Shown piece by piece: positions 44,942 through 53,670 of a DNA stretch of 64,000 nt. The stretch's first letter is position 1. Every line of letters begins with the position of its first letter. The stretch comes from Gammaproteobacteria bacterium (GTDB taxonomy: Bacteria > Pseudomonadota > Gammaproteobacteria > Steroidobacterales > GCA-2729495), in assembly GCA_014337915.1 (NCBI GenBank), contig QUBU01000001.1:124001-188000 (forward strand), given 5' to 3'. The translations under genes and the position numbers were made by a program. Below the pieces are notes generated by a model. The model searched no databases and was not told the DNA's origin. It saw only the letters and a list, made by a program, of their open reading frames with translations.

Positions 44942-45231
44942 ACGACACAGGCATCGGTTATCTCCAGGAGCTGGAGCGGGTGATCGAACAGCGCAAGGCG
45001 GCGACAGCGGCGCAGAGCTACACCGCGAGCCTGTATGCGGCCGGGCCCTCGCGCATCGCCCAGAAAGTCGGCGAGGAAGCCGTCGAACTGGCGCTGGCCA
45101 GCGTCCAGGGCGATCGCCGGCGCACCCTCTCCGAGGCGGCCGATCTGGTCTACCACCTGCTGGTTCTGCTGCGCTACCACGACCTGACGCTGGCCGACGT
45201 CGCCCACGAACTCAGCCAGCGCCAGCGCTGA
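44938..45231 (+). CDS. hisE: Phosphoribosyl-ATP pyrophosphatase, stand-alone
   Basis: A 97-residue all-alpha MazG-like pyrophosphatase hydrolysing PR-ATP to [34 protein letters not shown] and the metal-binding [14 protein letters not shown] are typical. In enteric bacteria HisE is fused behind HisI; here HisE stands alone and no hisI (PR-AMP cyclohydrolase) occurs in the operon or window, so that gene must lie elsewhere. Overlap with hisF is ATGA; it is the last gene of the his operon. Confidence 0.94.
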   Translation: MNDTGIGYLQELERVIEQRKAATAAQSYTASLYAAGPSRIAQKVGEEAVELALASVQGDRRRTLSEAADLVYHLLVLLRYHDLTLADVAHELSQRQR

Positions 45232-45284
45232 GCCGCGCCGAAAACGGGAAGACCATCCGCGCGCCTGGCGCTAGTCTTGCCGGC

Positions 45285-46217
45285 ATGGACCAGCGCCTGC
45301 ACGCTTCCCGCCGGCCCGCACCGGAGCAGCCACCGCGGCCACAATCGCCGGACTGGCCTGCGCTGGTGGTGGCCGCCTGCCGCCGGATCGAGGATGCCGC
45401 ACCAGGCATGGCCATCGGCGGGCTGCTCGCCGGCCTCGGTGTCAGTGCCGCGGAAATGCGCCGCCAGTTCCGTGCCCGGCTGGGCACGACGCCCAAGGCC
45501 TACGCGCAGGCGCTGCGCCTGACGCGCCTGGTGCGCGCCGCCAGCCAGCAGCCGAGCGCTCTGGCTGCGACCCTCGCGGCAGGTTTCGAATCCGGGACGC
45601 GCGGCTACGCGACGGCACGCCAGGCGCTGGGCGTGACCCCGGGCGGCCTGCGCCGCGAACTGCGCGTCGGCTGGTGGCTCGGACTCTCGGAACTCGGCTG
45701 GATGCTCATGGCAGCCACGCCTGCGGGCATTTGCTGGCTCAGCTTCGGTCCCGAACCCCAGGCGCTGCTGGAGGAGCTGGCCGCGGCCTTCCCGCGCGCG
45801 ACCTGGGTCGCCGACACCCTGCGGCTGCGCACCTGGTTCGAGCGCGTGCGCCAGTACGTCCTGCTGCCCGCGGCCGCCCTGGAGCTGCCGCTGGATGTGC
45901 GCGGCACCGCCTTCCAGGCGCGCGTCTGGAAGGCACTACAGGAAATCCCGCTGGGGCAGACCCGCAGCTATGGCGAACTGGCGCGAGCCCTGGGGCGGCC
46001 CAGCGCCAGCCGGGCGGTCGCGGCCGCCTGCGCCGCCAACCGCATCGGGCTGCTGATCCCCTGCCACCGCGTGATCGCGGCGGACGGCTCGCTGGCCGGC
46101 TACCGCTGGGGCGTGGCGCGCAAGCGCCGGCTGCTGGAGCGCGAGGGCGCGCTGCCCGGCGCTGCAACGATCGACGATCAGATGGCGATTTCCACCGCGG
46201 GCTCGCGCAGGTTGTAG
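45285..46217 (+). CDS. Ada-type methylated-DNA-protein cysteine methyltransferase
   Basis: A 310-residue protein combining an AraC-like helix-turn-helix region (about residues 25-125, with GVSAAEMRRQFRARLGTTPKAYAQALR) and a C-terminal alkyltransferase. The latter has the helix-turn-helix arginine-finger region SYGELARALGRPSASRAVAAACAANRI and the active-site PCHRV with the acceptor Cys at 260. It removes alkyl groups from O6-alkylguanine irreversibly. It lacks the N-terminal zinc-cysteine domain that lets E. coli Ada sense phosphotriester damage, so inducible activation may be lost or different. Its last 40 nt overlap the convergent lysC-lysA end. Start: ATG at 45285, 53 nt after hisE. Confidence 0.87.
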   Translation: MDQRLHASRRPAPEQPPRPQSPDWPALVVAACRRIEDAAPGMAIGGLLAGLGVSAAEMRRQFRARLGTTPKAYAQALRLTRLVRAASQQPSALAATLAAGFESGTRGYATARQALGVTPGGLRRELRVGWWLGLSELGWMLMAATPAGICWLSFGPEPQALLEELAAAFPRATWVADTLRLRTWFERVRQYVLLPAAALELPLDVRGTAFQARVWKALQEIPLGQTRSYGELARALGRPSASRAVAAACAANRIGLLIPCHRVIAADGSLAGYRWGVARKRRLLEREGALPGAATIDDQMAISTAGSRRL

Positions 46218-48808
46218 CGCGAGCTCATGACATAGCCATAGGCGCCCGCGTTGGCAATCGCCAGCACGTCGCCTTCACGGCAGCTGGGCAGCAGGCGGTC
46301 CGTGCCGAGGCGGTCACCGGTCTCGCAGTTCGGGCCCACGACGTTGACGACCTCGCCCGAAGGCTCGCCCCAGCGCGACAGGTTGGCGATCTCGTGGTAC
46401 GCGCCATAGAGCGCAGGCCGGATGAGCGAATTCATGCCGGTGCTGACGCCGACGTACTGCACCTCGCCCTTGCCCTTGGTCTGGGTCACGGTGGAGACCA
46501 GCACGCCCGCCTCGGCGATGAGGTAGCGGCCGGGTTCGAGCCACAGCTCGTAGGCCGGCCAGGCGGCGCGGATCTCCTCGAGGCTGGCGCCCAGCGCCCC
46601 GAGGTCCAGGCGGCGCCCATCGCGCTTCTCCGGTACGCCCAGGCCACCGCCCAGGTCGAGGAAGCGCAGCTGCGGGAAATCCTGCGCGGCATCAGCCAGC
46701 AGGCGCGCGACCTGCTGCCAGTTGGCGTGGCTGAGGATGCCGCTGCCGGTGTGGGCGTGCAGGCCGACGACCTTCGCGCCGGCGCTTGCGGCCAGCGCGC
46801 GGGCCTCCGCCAGCTCGAACAGCGGAATGCCGAACTTGGAATGCACGCCGGCGGTGCGCACATGCTCGTGGTGGCCGTGGCCGTGGCCGGTGTCGATGCG
46901 CAGGAAGATCTCGCGGCCGGCGAACAGCTCGCCCCACTCGCGCAGCGGGTAGATGTTGTCCAGCGTCAGCCACACCTGCTGCTCGATGCCGAACTGGTAC
47001 TCCTCGCGCGGCGCGAAGTTGGGCGTGAACAGGATGCGGCCGCGGTCGATGCCGGGGAACAGCTCCAGTACCCGGCGGATCTCGCCCGGTGACACGCACT
47101 CGAAGCCGAGGCCGGCATCGTGCACTTCACGCAGTACAGCCGGATTGCTGTTGGCCTTCATGGCGAACAGCACGCGGCCGAGGCCCGGGATCGCCTTGAG
47201 CCGGGCAATGGCCGCGCGTACCGACTCGAGGTCATAGACGTACGCCGAAGAATGCTCCCGCGCGAGACCGATCAGCTCCGCGCGCCGGCGCGCCCACCAG
47301 GGCTCGGGCAGCGCCGCCGGCGCCGGGGCGGTTTCGCGCAGCTCCTCCCAGGTCGGCCCGAACACGGCGTCCTGGCGCGCCGGCTGGACCAGCAGCTCGT
47401 GCAACGCCTGGATGACACGCCGCGACTGGCCCTCCTCGACGACGATGCTGAGGTTGAGGTCGCTCGCGGCCTGGCTCATGAGGTGGATCGGCAGTTCCTG
47501 GAAGACGTCGAAGGCCGGGCCGATCTGGTGCAGCACCGAGCGGATCTTCTGCCCGACCAGGCTGACCACCTCCACGTTCTCGATGACCTGCACCCGGCAG
47601 AGCTTCTCCAGGGAAGCACGCAGGGCGGCGAGCGTGGCCGCATCGATGGCATTGGCGCCGGGATCCAGCGTCACGGTCACGTTGCTCTCGGAGGTGGACA
47701 CCAGGTCGATGGAAAGGCCCAGGTCGCTGAAACAACGGAAGGCATTGGCCAGGAAGCCCACCGCCTGCCACATGCCGAGCGTCTCCATGGACACCAGCGT
47801 CACCCGGGACCGACCGGAGATGGCCTTCACGCGCGGCGCATCGCTGCCGGCATCGCGGCTGACCAGCGTGCCGGGGAGCCGTGGTTGGGTCGTATCCTTG
47901 ACCCGCAGCGGAATGCCATGCCGACGCACCGGCGCCAGGCAGCGGGGATGCAGCACCGAGCCGCCCGTGGATGCAATCTCCTGGGCCTCGGCGTAGCTCA
48001 GTGCACGCAGCAGCCGCGCGCCCTGCACGGTGCGCGGATTGGCACTGAACATGCCGGGCACGTCGGTCCAGATCTCCAGCCCCGCCGCCGCCAGCTTGGC
48101 GGCGAAATAGGCACCGGAGGTATCCGAGCCACCTCGCCCGAGGATGACGGTCTCGCCGCGCGCATTGCTGGCGATGAAGCCCTGTGTCAGCACCACGCCT
48201 TCAGCCTCACGGCAGCGCGCCTGCAGCGTGGCATCCGGCTCGAAGTCGCAACTCGCATTGACATAACGCGTGCGTTCGCTGGTGCCCGGCAAGTCAACCG
48301 TCTGCAGCACCTGGCGCGCATCGAGCCAGCTGGTCGCGAGCCCGCGTGCCTGCAGGTAAGCCGCACCCAGGGTGGTCGACATCAGTTCCCCCATGGCCAT
48401 GGCGCGGGCGTGGAGGCGCGGCGTCACCTCGCCGGTGAGGCGCATGCCGGCGAACAGCTGCTCGAGCTCGCGCAGCTGGCCGCCGACCAGGGCGTTGCCA
48501 TCCAGCTGCATCTCGGTCGCCAGGGCCAGGTGCGCGGCTTCGATGGCCGCCAGCTGCTCGCGTACGTCCTCGCGGCCGACGCGGCCCAGCGCATCCTGGA
48601 TGCGGTTGGAGACGCCGGCCAGCGCCGAATGCACCACCAGCGGCCGGTAGCCCGCGGCCACACGCTCTACCAGCAGTTCGTGGATGCCAGCCCAGTTGCG
48701 GGCCGTCGAGACGCTGGTGCCGCCGAACTTGAGCACGATCCACGGCGCCTCGCGCAGCGAGGGCGCCGGTGGCCGGGTGGGGAAAGTGTCAGCATCCAGT
48801 GTCGTCAT
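46178..48808 (-). CDS. lysC-lysA: Bifunctional aspartate kinase/diaminopimelate decarboxylase
   Basis: An 876-residue fusion joining the first and last enzymes of lysine synthesis. The N-terminal aspartokinase (residues 1 to about 475) has VLKFGGTSVSTA, GRGGSDTSGAYFAAKL and tandem ACT domains with VTLVSMETLGMWQAVGFLA and SESNVTVTLDPG. The C-terminal fold-type III decarboxylase (from about 520) has the PLP lysine in LFAMKANSNPAVL (about 551), VGLHAHTGSGI, RFLDLGGGLGVPEKRD, LEPGRYLIAEAGVL and GPNCETGDRL. Such fusions are known in Xanthomonas and relatives. A structured leader with an intrinsic terminator precedes it (48809-49020). Confidence 0.95.
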   Translation of the reverse strand: MTTLDADTFPTRPPAPSLREAPWIVLKFGGTSVSTARNWAGIHELLVERVAAGYRPLVVHSALAGVSNRIQDALGRVGREDVREQLAAIEAAHLALATEMQLDGNALVGGQLRELEQLFAGMRLTGEVTPRLHARAMAMGELMSTTLGAAYLQARGLATSWLDARQVLQTVDLPGTSERTRYVNASCDFEPDATLQARCREAEGVVLTQGFIASNARGETVILGRGGSDTSGAYFAAKLAAAGLEIWTDVPGMFSANPRTVQGARLLRALSYAEAQEIASTGGSVLHPRCLAPVRRHGIPLRVKDTTQPRLPGTLVSRDAGSDAPRVKAISGRSRVTLVSMETLGMWQAVGFLANAFRCFSDLGLSIDLVSTSESNVTVTLDPGANAIDAATLAALRASLEKLCRVQVIENVEVVSLVGQKIRSVLHQIGPAFDVFQELPIHLMSQAASDLNLSIVVEEGQSRRVIQALHELLVQPARQDAVFGPTWEELRETAPAPAALPEPWWARRRAELIGLAREHSSAYVYDLESVRAAIARLKAIPGLGRVLFAMKANSNPAVLREVHDAGLGFECVSPGEIRRVLELFPGIDRGRILFTPNFAPREEYQFGIEQQVWLTLDNIYPLREWGELFAGREIFLRIDTGHGHGHHEHVRTAGVHSKFGIPLFELAEARALAASAGAKVVGLHAHTGSGILSHANWQQVARLLADAAQDFPQLRFLDLGGGLGVPEKRDGRRLDLGALGASLEEIRAAWPAYELWLEPGRYLIAEAGVLVSTVTQTKGKGEVQYVGVSTGMNSLIRPALYGAYHEIANLSRWGEPSGEVVNVVGPNCETGDRLGTDRLLPSCREGDVLAIANAGAYGYVMSSRYNLREPAVEIAI

Positions 48809-48831
48809 GGGTCAGTTTCCTGTTTGAAGCA

Positions 48832-48853
48832 GCGCCCCCCACAACGGGGGCGC
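48832..48853 (-). other. GC-rich hairpin before the lysC-lysA ribosome site
   Basis: An 8-bp perfect stem (48832-48839 with 48846-48853, loop 6 nt) follows the leader terminator and ends about 23 nt before the lysC-lysA ATG. There is no U-tract, so it is not a terminator. The ribosome site (AGGAAA) lies just downstream, so it might influence translation or protect the processed mRNA end. Confidence 0.45.
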
Positions 48854-48861
48854 CCACATGC

Positions 48862-48893
48862 AAAAAGCCCGCTCCGGTCATACCGTTGCGGGC
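48862..48893 (-). terminator. Intrinsic terminator in the lysC-lysA leader (attenuator)
   Basis: On the minus strand GCCCGC (48893-48888) pairs with GCGGGC (48872-48867), with an inner CGGT/ACCG extension, followed directly by TTTTT. It lies about 55 nt upstream of the lysC-lysA ATG and inside its transcript, so it can stop transcription before the gene. The 5' arm (48892-48885, CCCGCAAC) is also complementary to an upstream segment, as expected for an attenuator. Confidence 0.7.
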
Positions 48894-48927
48894 TTCCTGT
48901 ATTGGGCAGCTGGTTCCGGGCCGACGA

Positions 48928-49011
48928 TTACGCGCCTTCACCCCCGCAACCCGATGCGGCGGCCCGGTGAGCCCTGCGCTTGGGCATGGACTGGCGGGGG
49001 GTACGGAACAT
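48928..49011 (-). CDS. Putative leader peptide of lysC-lysA
   Basis: A 27-codon open frame starting with ATG at 49011, about 8 nt from the predicted -10, so it would be translated from a leaderless mRNA. It encodes single Thr, Met and Lys residues (positions 4, 9 and 11), all end products of the aspartate family, and a basic centre (PKRRAHR), but no run of control codons. The two alternative pairing segments of the leader RNA lie inside codons 4-6 and 21-24, the arrangement of a ribosome-mediated attenuator. Whether it is translated is unknown. Confidence 0.4.
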   Translation of the reverse strand: MFRTPRQSMPKRRAHRAAASGCGGEGA

Positions 49012-49019
49012 GGCGCGCA

Positions 49020-49047
49020 GTTAAACGGATTCGCGTGGGCCGGTCAA
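49020..49047 (-). promoter_or_regulatory. Predicted lysC-lysA promoter
   Basis: On the minus strand TTGACC (49047-49042) and TTTAAC (49025-49020) are separated by 16 bp. The -35 overlaps the ilvD stop codon. The transcription start would fall at about 49011-49013, on the ATG of the leader peptide. It gives lysC-lysA a promoter of its own behind ilvD. Confidence 0.5.
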
Positions 49048-50744
49048 GGGTCCGGCTGGCCGGTGGTGACGGCGCCGCGCGAGGCGGAACTCACCAGCTG
49101 CGCATATTTCGTCAACACGCCCTGCCGAACAGTGGCTGCGGGCGCGGTCCATTCCGCCCGGCGCCGCTGCAGCTCTGCATCCGTGACGTCGAGGGTGATG
49201 GCGCGGGCCGCGGCGTCGATGGTGATGCCGTCGCCGTCGCGGACCAGGGCGATCGGCCCACCCACCGCCGCCTCGGGCGTCACATGGCCGACCACGAAGC
49301 CATGGCTGCCACCGGAGAAGCGGCCATCGGTGATCAGAGCCACGCGGTCACCCAGGCCGCGGCCCATGATGGCCGAGGTCGGGCTGAGCATCTCGCGCAT
49401 GCCGGGGCCGCCCTTCGGTCCCTCGTAGCGAATGACCACCACGTCGCCAGCGACGACCACGCCGCCGAGGATGGCATCCAGTGCCAGTTCCTCGGAGCCG
49501 AACACGCGTGCCTTGCCGGAAAAGCTCAGGCCTTCCTTGCCCGTGATCTTGGCGACTGCGCCTTCGGGGGCGAGGTTGCCCTGGAGCACGACCAGGTGGC
49601 TGTCCTTCTTGATCGGCTGGTCGAAGCCGCGAATGATCTTCTGGCCTTCGGGGTAACTGCCGACGCCGGCGAGATTTTCCGCCAGCGTCTTGCCGGTGAC
49701 GGTCAGGCAGCCGCCATGGAGCAGGCGCGCATCGAGCAGCATCTTCATCAGCGGCTGGATGCCACCGATGGCCACCAGCTCCGACATGCTGTAATAGCCG
49801 CTGGGCCGCAGATCGGCCAGCACCGGCACCCGCGCGCCGATGCGCGTGAAGTCCGCGAGGCTGAGCTCGATGCCCGCCTCGTGCGCGATCGCGAGCAGGT
49901 GGAGCACGGCGTTGGTGGAGCCGCCGACGGCGATCACCAGGGTGATGGCGTTTTCGAAGGCCTCGCGGCAAAGGATATCTGAGGGCCGGATGCCGCGGCG
50001 GACCAGTTCGACCACCGCGGCGCCGGCGCGCCGGCAATCGCTGTGCTTGTGGCTGGACACCGCCTCCTGCGCCGAGCTGTCGGGCAGCGACAGGCCCAGT
50101 GCCTCGATGGCCGAGGCCATGGTGTTGGCGGTGTACATGCCGCCGCAGGAGCCGGGCCCTGGAATGGCGGTCTGCTCGACTTCCAGCAGCTGAGCCTCGC
50201 TGATGCGCCCGCCGGCCACGGCGCCCACCGCCTCGAACACCGACACGATGTCGCGGCGGCCTGCGCCCGGCTTGATGGTGCCGCCGTAGACGAACACCGA
50301 CGGCCGGTCCATGCGCGCCATGGCCATGACACAGCCAGGCATGTTCTTGTCGCAGCCGCCGATGGAGACGAAGCCGTCGAAGCCCTCGGCCCCGACCACC
50401 GTCTCGATGGAATCCGCGATCACTTCGCGCGACACCAGCGAGTAGCGCATACCCGGCGTGCCCATGGAAATGCCGTCGGACACGGTGATGGTGTTGAAGA
50501 TCACGGCCTTGCCGCCGGCCGCATCCGCCCCGGCCGCGGCTTCGCGCGCCAGCACGTCGATATGCATGTTGCAGGGCGTGACATTGCTCCAGGTCGAGGC
50601 GATGCCGATCTGGCTCTTGCGGAAATCGGCCTCGGTGAAACCCACCGCCCGCAGCATGGCCCGGCTGGGTGCCTGGGCGATGCCGTCGACGACCACGCTG
50701 GAATAGCGGCGCTCGCCGCCTGGCCTGGAGCCCTTGTCCGTCAT
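49044..50744 (-). CDS. ilvD: Dihydroxy-acid dehydratase
   Basis: A 566-residue Fe-S dehydratase forming the 2-oxo acids for valine, leucine and isoleucine, the substrates of IlvE and LeuA. Visible: [13 protein letters not shown] (cluster Cys), [25 protein letters not shown] (second cluster Cys and Lys), [16 protein letters not shown] (third Cys), and [18 protein letters not shown]. The length is that of the shorter 2Fe-2S type. The ATG at 50744 ([10 protein letters not shown]) is the family start. It lies 95 nt after the oxidase gene and 235 nt before lysC-lysA on the same strand. Confidence 0.95.
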   Translation of the reverse strand: MTDKGSRPGGERRYSSVVVDGIAQAPSRAMLRAVGFTEADFRKSQIGIASTWSNVTPCNMHIDVLAREAAAGADAAGGKAVIFNTITVSDGISMGTPGMRYSLVSREVIADSIETVVGAEGFDGFVSIGGCDKNMPGCVMAMARMDRPSVFVYGGTIKPGAGRRDIVSVFEAVGAVAGGRISEAQLLEVEQTAIPGPGSCGGMYTANTMASAIEALGLSLPDSSAQEAVSSHKHSDCRRAGAAVVELVRRGIRPSDILCREAFENAITLVIAVGGSTNAVLHLLAIAHEAGIELSLADFTRIGARVPVLADLRPSGYYSMSELVAIGGIQPLMKMLLDARLLHGGCLTVTGKTLAENLAGVGSYPEGQKIIRGFDQPIKKDSHLVVLQGNLAPEGAVAKITGKEGLSFSGKARVFGSEELALDAILGGVVVAGDVVVIRYEGPKGGPGMREMLSPTSAIMGRGLGDRVALITDGRFSGGSHGFVVGHVTPEAAVGGPIALVRDGDGITIDAAARAITLDVTDAELQRRRAEWTAPAATVRQGVLTKYAQLVSSASRGAVTTGQPDP

Positions 50745-50839
50745 GTCTGGTTCCTGATGCTGCTGGATTGGCGCGGCCACGCGGGGCGGCTGCGGTTGAG
50801 CGCGGCTAGTTTAGCATCGGCGGCGCACCGGCCGGGCGC

Positions 50840-52273
50840 TCAGTCGCCGAGGATCTTGCCGGGATTCATGATGCCGGCCGGGTCGAGCTGCTGCTTGATG
50901 GCGCGCATCAGGTCGAGTTCCACGCCGCTGCGGAAGCGGCGCAGCTCACGCACCTTGAGCAGGCCGATGCCATGCTCGGCGCTGAAGCTGCCGCCGAGGT
51001 CGACGGCGATAGCGTTGACCTCGCCCGTCAGCGAGTCCCAGAGGTCGACGAAGGCCGCAGCCTCCATGCCCGGCGGCTGGGTCAGGTTGAAGTGGATGTT
51101 GCCGTCGCCGACATGGCCGAAGGCCACCACGCGGACGCCCGGCACCAGCTCCGTCACCTGCTGGGTGGCCCGCCCGAGGAACTCCGCCACCCGCGACACC
51201 GGCACCGAGATGTCGTTCTTGATGCTGGCCCCGCCGCCCTTCTGGGCATCGGAAATACTGTGGCGCAGTAGCCAGAAGGCCTCGCGCTGGGCCTCGCTGC
51301 GCGCGGCGACGCCGTCCAGCACCAGGCCGGATTCCAGGCAGTCGCCGAGGAAATCCTCGAGTTCCTCCTCGGTTCCCGCCTGGTCACGGGCGGTGGCGAT
51401 TTCCAGCAGCAGGTACCAGGGCGCCGGCCGCGCCAGCGGCTCGCGGGCCGCAGGCAGGTACGCCAGCACGAACTCCAGCGCCTGGCGGCTCATGAGCTCG
51501 AAGGCGATCAGCTCGTCACCGAGCGCCAGCCGGGCGCGGCTGTGCAGGGCAATGGCGGCCGCGGCATCGGGCAGCGCCACCACCGCGGTGGCCACGCCTC
51601 GCGGCCGCGGGTACAGCTTGCAGGTGGCCGCGGTGATGAAGCCCAGCGTGCCCTCGGCGCCGATGAACAGCTGCTTGAGATCGAAGCCAGCGTTGTCCTT
51701 GCGCAGCGAGCGCAGGCCGTCGAAGACCCGCCCGTCGGGCAGCACCACCTCGAGACCGAGCACTAGCTCGCGTGCCGTGCCAAAGCGCAGGACGTTGGTG
51801 CCCCCCGCGTTGGTCGAGAGGTTGCCGCCGAGCATGCAGCTGCCCTCGGAGGCCAGGCTCAGCGGGAAAAAGCGGTCGGCCTCGGCCGCGGCCGACTGCA
51901 GGTCGGCCAGCACGCAACCGGCTTCCGCGGTGATGGTGTAGTTGTCCGGGTCCAGCTCGCGGATGTCGGCCATGCGCCGCGCCGAGAGGATGATCTCCGG
52001 GGCCTCGGGCGTCGAGCGCGCGACGGCACCACCCACCAGGCCGGTATTGCCGCCCTGGGGAACCACGGCGATGCCATGGCGCGAACAGAGGCCGATGATG
52101 GCCGCGGCCTCCTCGGTAGTGGCCGGCATCAGTACCAGGTCGGCCACGCCGCGGTACAGGCGCCGCGACTCGGTGAGGAAGGGTTCGAGGTCCGCTGGAT
52201 CCTCGCGGCAACCCGCCGGCCCGACGATATCCCGCAACTCGCGGACGACTGCGAGATCGATGACGCTTGTCAT
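50840..52273 (-). CDS. FAD-linked 2-hydroxyacid dehydrogenase (FAD-oxidase C family)
   Basis: A 477-residue flavoprotein of the D-lactate/D-2-hydroxyglutarate/glycolate dehydrogenase group. The FAD-binding PCMH domain has VVPQGGNTGLVGGAV and GCMLGGNLSTNAGGTNVLRFG-like segments, with IGAEGTLGFITAATCKL. The C-terminal FAD-oxidase domain has the metal-binding AFGHVGDGNIHFN and SAEHGIGLLKV. It probably oxidises a D-2-hydroxy acid and passes electrons to ETF or the quinone pool; the substrate is not decidable. The ATG at 52273 gives MTSVIDLAVV; the frame is open upstream across the divergent gene and was cut there. Confidence 0.9.
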   Translation of the reverse strand: MTSVIDLAVVRELRDIVGPAGCREDPADLEPFLTESRRLYRGVADLVLMPATTEEAAAIIGLCSRHGIAVVPQGGNTGLVGGAVARSTPEAPEIILSARRMADIRELDPDNYTITAEAGCVLADLQSAAAEADRFFPLSLASEGSCMLGGNLSTNAGGTNVLRFGTARELVLGLEVVLPDGRVFDGLRSLRKDNAGFDLKQLFIGAEGTLGFITAATCKLYPRPRGVATAVVALPDAAAAIALHSRARLALGDELIAFELMSRQALEFVLAYLPAAREPLARPAPWYLLLEIATARDQAGTEEELEDFLGDCLESGLVLDGVAARSEAQREAFWLLRHSISDAQKGGGASIKNDISVPVSRVAEFLGRATQQVTELVPGVRVVAFGHVGDGNIHFNLTQPPGMEAAAFVDLWDSLTGEVNAIAVDLGGSFSAEHGIGLLKVRELRRFRSGVELDLMRAIKQQLDPAGIMNPGKILGD

Positions 52274-52410
52274 ATTCCCTGCGACGCTCCGGCGGCCAGT
52301 CCGCGGCTTGCGCCGTCGCCGATGGATGCAGTACGTTCTACCGCGCCTCATGTTAGTTCCCCGGCGTCGGGGAGCCAAGCCTTGCCCGCACCGGGCCCAC
52401 GAGACACGGG
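52274..52410. promoter_or_regulatory. Divergent region, oxidase / cyclase-like gene
   Basis: This 137-bp gap separates the oxidase (minus) from the cyclase-like gene (plus). I see no convincing promoter hexamers or dyad on either strand. Confidence 0.3.
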
Positions 52411-53670
52411 ATGGATCAGACCTTGCGAGGCCACGGCATGCCGGGCGAGGCCGACTGGATGACCGACAGCGCACTGGCCAGTCTCAGCCTGCGCCAGCGC
52501 AGCACGCTGCTCGACCTCGACCGCCAGCTGCACGCGCACTGGGGCCTCGGCCGCAACCTGGTGCTCGCCTGGTGCCCCTACGAGAGCGGCGTCCTCGCCC
52601 TGGTGGTGCCGCACTACGCCGTGGCCGAGTACGCGAGCGCGAGCGGCGCCGCCGACGCCCCCGATGCCGCGCGCCAGGAATTCGTGGCGCGGCTGCTATC
52701 CGGCCCGCGGCGCTTCGAACTGCGCCAGATCAGCAATGCCGCCCGCCTGCTGCAGGCCGAACCGGCCTACCTCGCGCTGCGCCAGCCGCTGGACGGCTCG
52801 GCCGAGGAAACCCGCCTCATCGATCGCATGGTGCGCCGCTATGGCGTGAGCTACGTGCCGAGTCGCGCCGTCGCCCTGTTCGACATCGTCGGCTTCAGCC
52901 TGCTGCGCCCCTTCGAACAGATGACCCAGCTCAACAGCCTGGCACACTCGCTGAATTCCGCCCACAGCAAGATGATCGGCAGCCGCGTCAACGTGAACTT
53001 CGCCCGCTCCGGTACCGGGGATGGCTTCTACATCTGGAACCGCGACCTCGGCGTCGAGGCCAACACCAACCTGTACCACCTCATGCACCTGGTGCTGGCT
53101 GACAACGCCATCGCGCGGCGCAAGGCCGTCGGGCGCGCCGTGCCGCTGCTGCGGGCCTGCTTCCATGCCGGCAGCTGCTACGAGTTCCACCATGCCGAAG
53201 GCCTGAACCCGACGCTGTACACGCAGATCGTCGGCGATGTCACCATCGAGCTGGCGCGCATGATCGAGCGCGCACTGCCCGGGCAGATCCTGGTCGGCGA
53301 TTTCCAGGCCAGCCTGCCGGACGACGACAGCGCAACCGGCCGCAGCTTCGACCTCGACGCGGTGCAGTTCATGGACCGCGCCCGGGACAACCTCGCGCGC
53401 CTCAATGGCCTGGAGCTGGCCGGCGAGGCCATCGAGTCCATCAAGTGCTACCTCACCGGCCGTGCCCGGGCCGATGGCACCTTCACCATCCGCCGCCTCG
53501 CCATCAGCGACAAGCACGGCCTGACGCATCGCGTGTTCAACGCCAAGGTGAACATCTACCGGCGGGCCGCCGAGCCCATCCTGCTCGGCATCGAGGACCG
53601 CTACCTGCAGGGCGAGCACGCGCCGCTGCCGACGGCCGGGCACATCGTCCGGCCCGGGGCCACGCACTGA
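52411..53670 (+). CDS. Class III nucleotide-cyclase-homology protein
   Basis: A 419-residue soluble protein. The centre (about residues 150-300) looks like a diverged class III nucleotidyl cyclase: FDIVGFS at 157-163 with the first metal Asp (158), RSGTGDGFYIWN with the second Asp (204), and a VGDVTIELARMIERALPGQILV stretch (275-296) matching the helix after the usual Asn/Arg pair. There an Arg is kept (283) and the Asn position is Glu. The flanking N- and C-terminal regions match nothing I know. It could make a cyclic nucleotide or only bind one. The downstream nitrilase-fold gene overlaps its stop by one base, so the two are coupled. ATGs at codons 10 and 17 are alternative starts. Confidence 0.65.
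   Translation: MDQTLRGHGMPGEADWMTDSALASLSLRQRSTLLDLDRQLHAHWGLGRNLVLAWCPYESGVLALVVPHYAVAEYASASGAADAPDAARQEFVARLLSGPRRFELRQISNAARLLQAEPAYLALRQPLDGSAEETRLIDRMVRRYGVSYVPSRAVALFDIVGFSLLRPFEQMTQLNSLAHSLNSAHSKMIGSRVNVNFARSGTGDGFYIWNRDLGVEANTNLYHLMHLVLADNAIARRKAVGRAVPLLRACFHAGSCYEFHHAEGLNPTLYTQIVGDVTIELARMIERALPGQILVGDFQASLPDDDSATGRSFDLDAVQFMDRARDNLARLNGLELAGEAIESIKCYLTGRARADGTFTIRRLAISDKHGLTHRVFNAKVNIYRRAAEPILLGIEDRYLQGEHAPLPTAGHIVRPGATH

Noticed and set aside
48832-48853. Second hairpin in the lysC-lysA leader as a terminator
   Set aside because: The stem is strong but is not followed by a U-tract on either strand.
48809-49043. Known lysine riboswitch upstream of lysC-lysA
   Set aside because: The leader is only about 200 nt, and I could not find the conserved lysine-riboswitch core. 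The alternative hairpins fit attenuation better.
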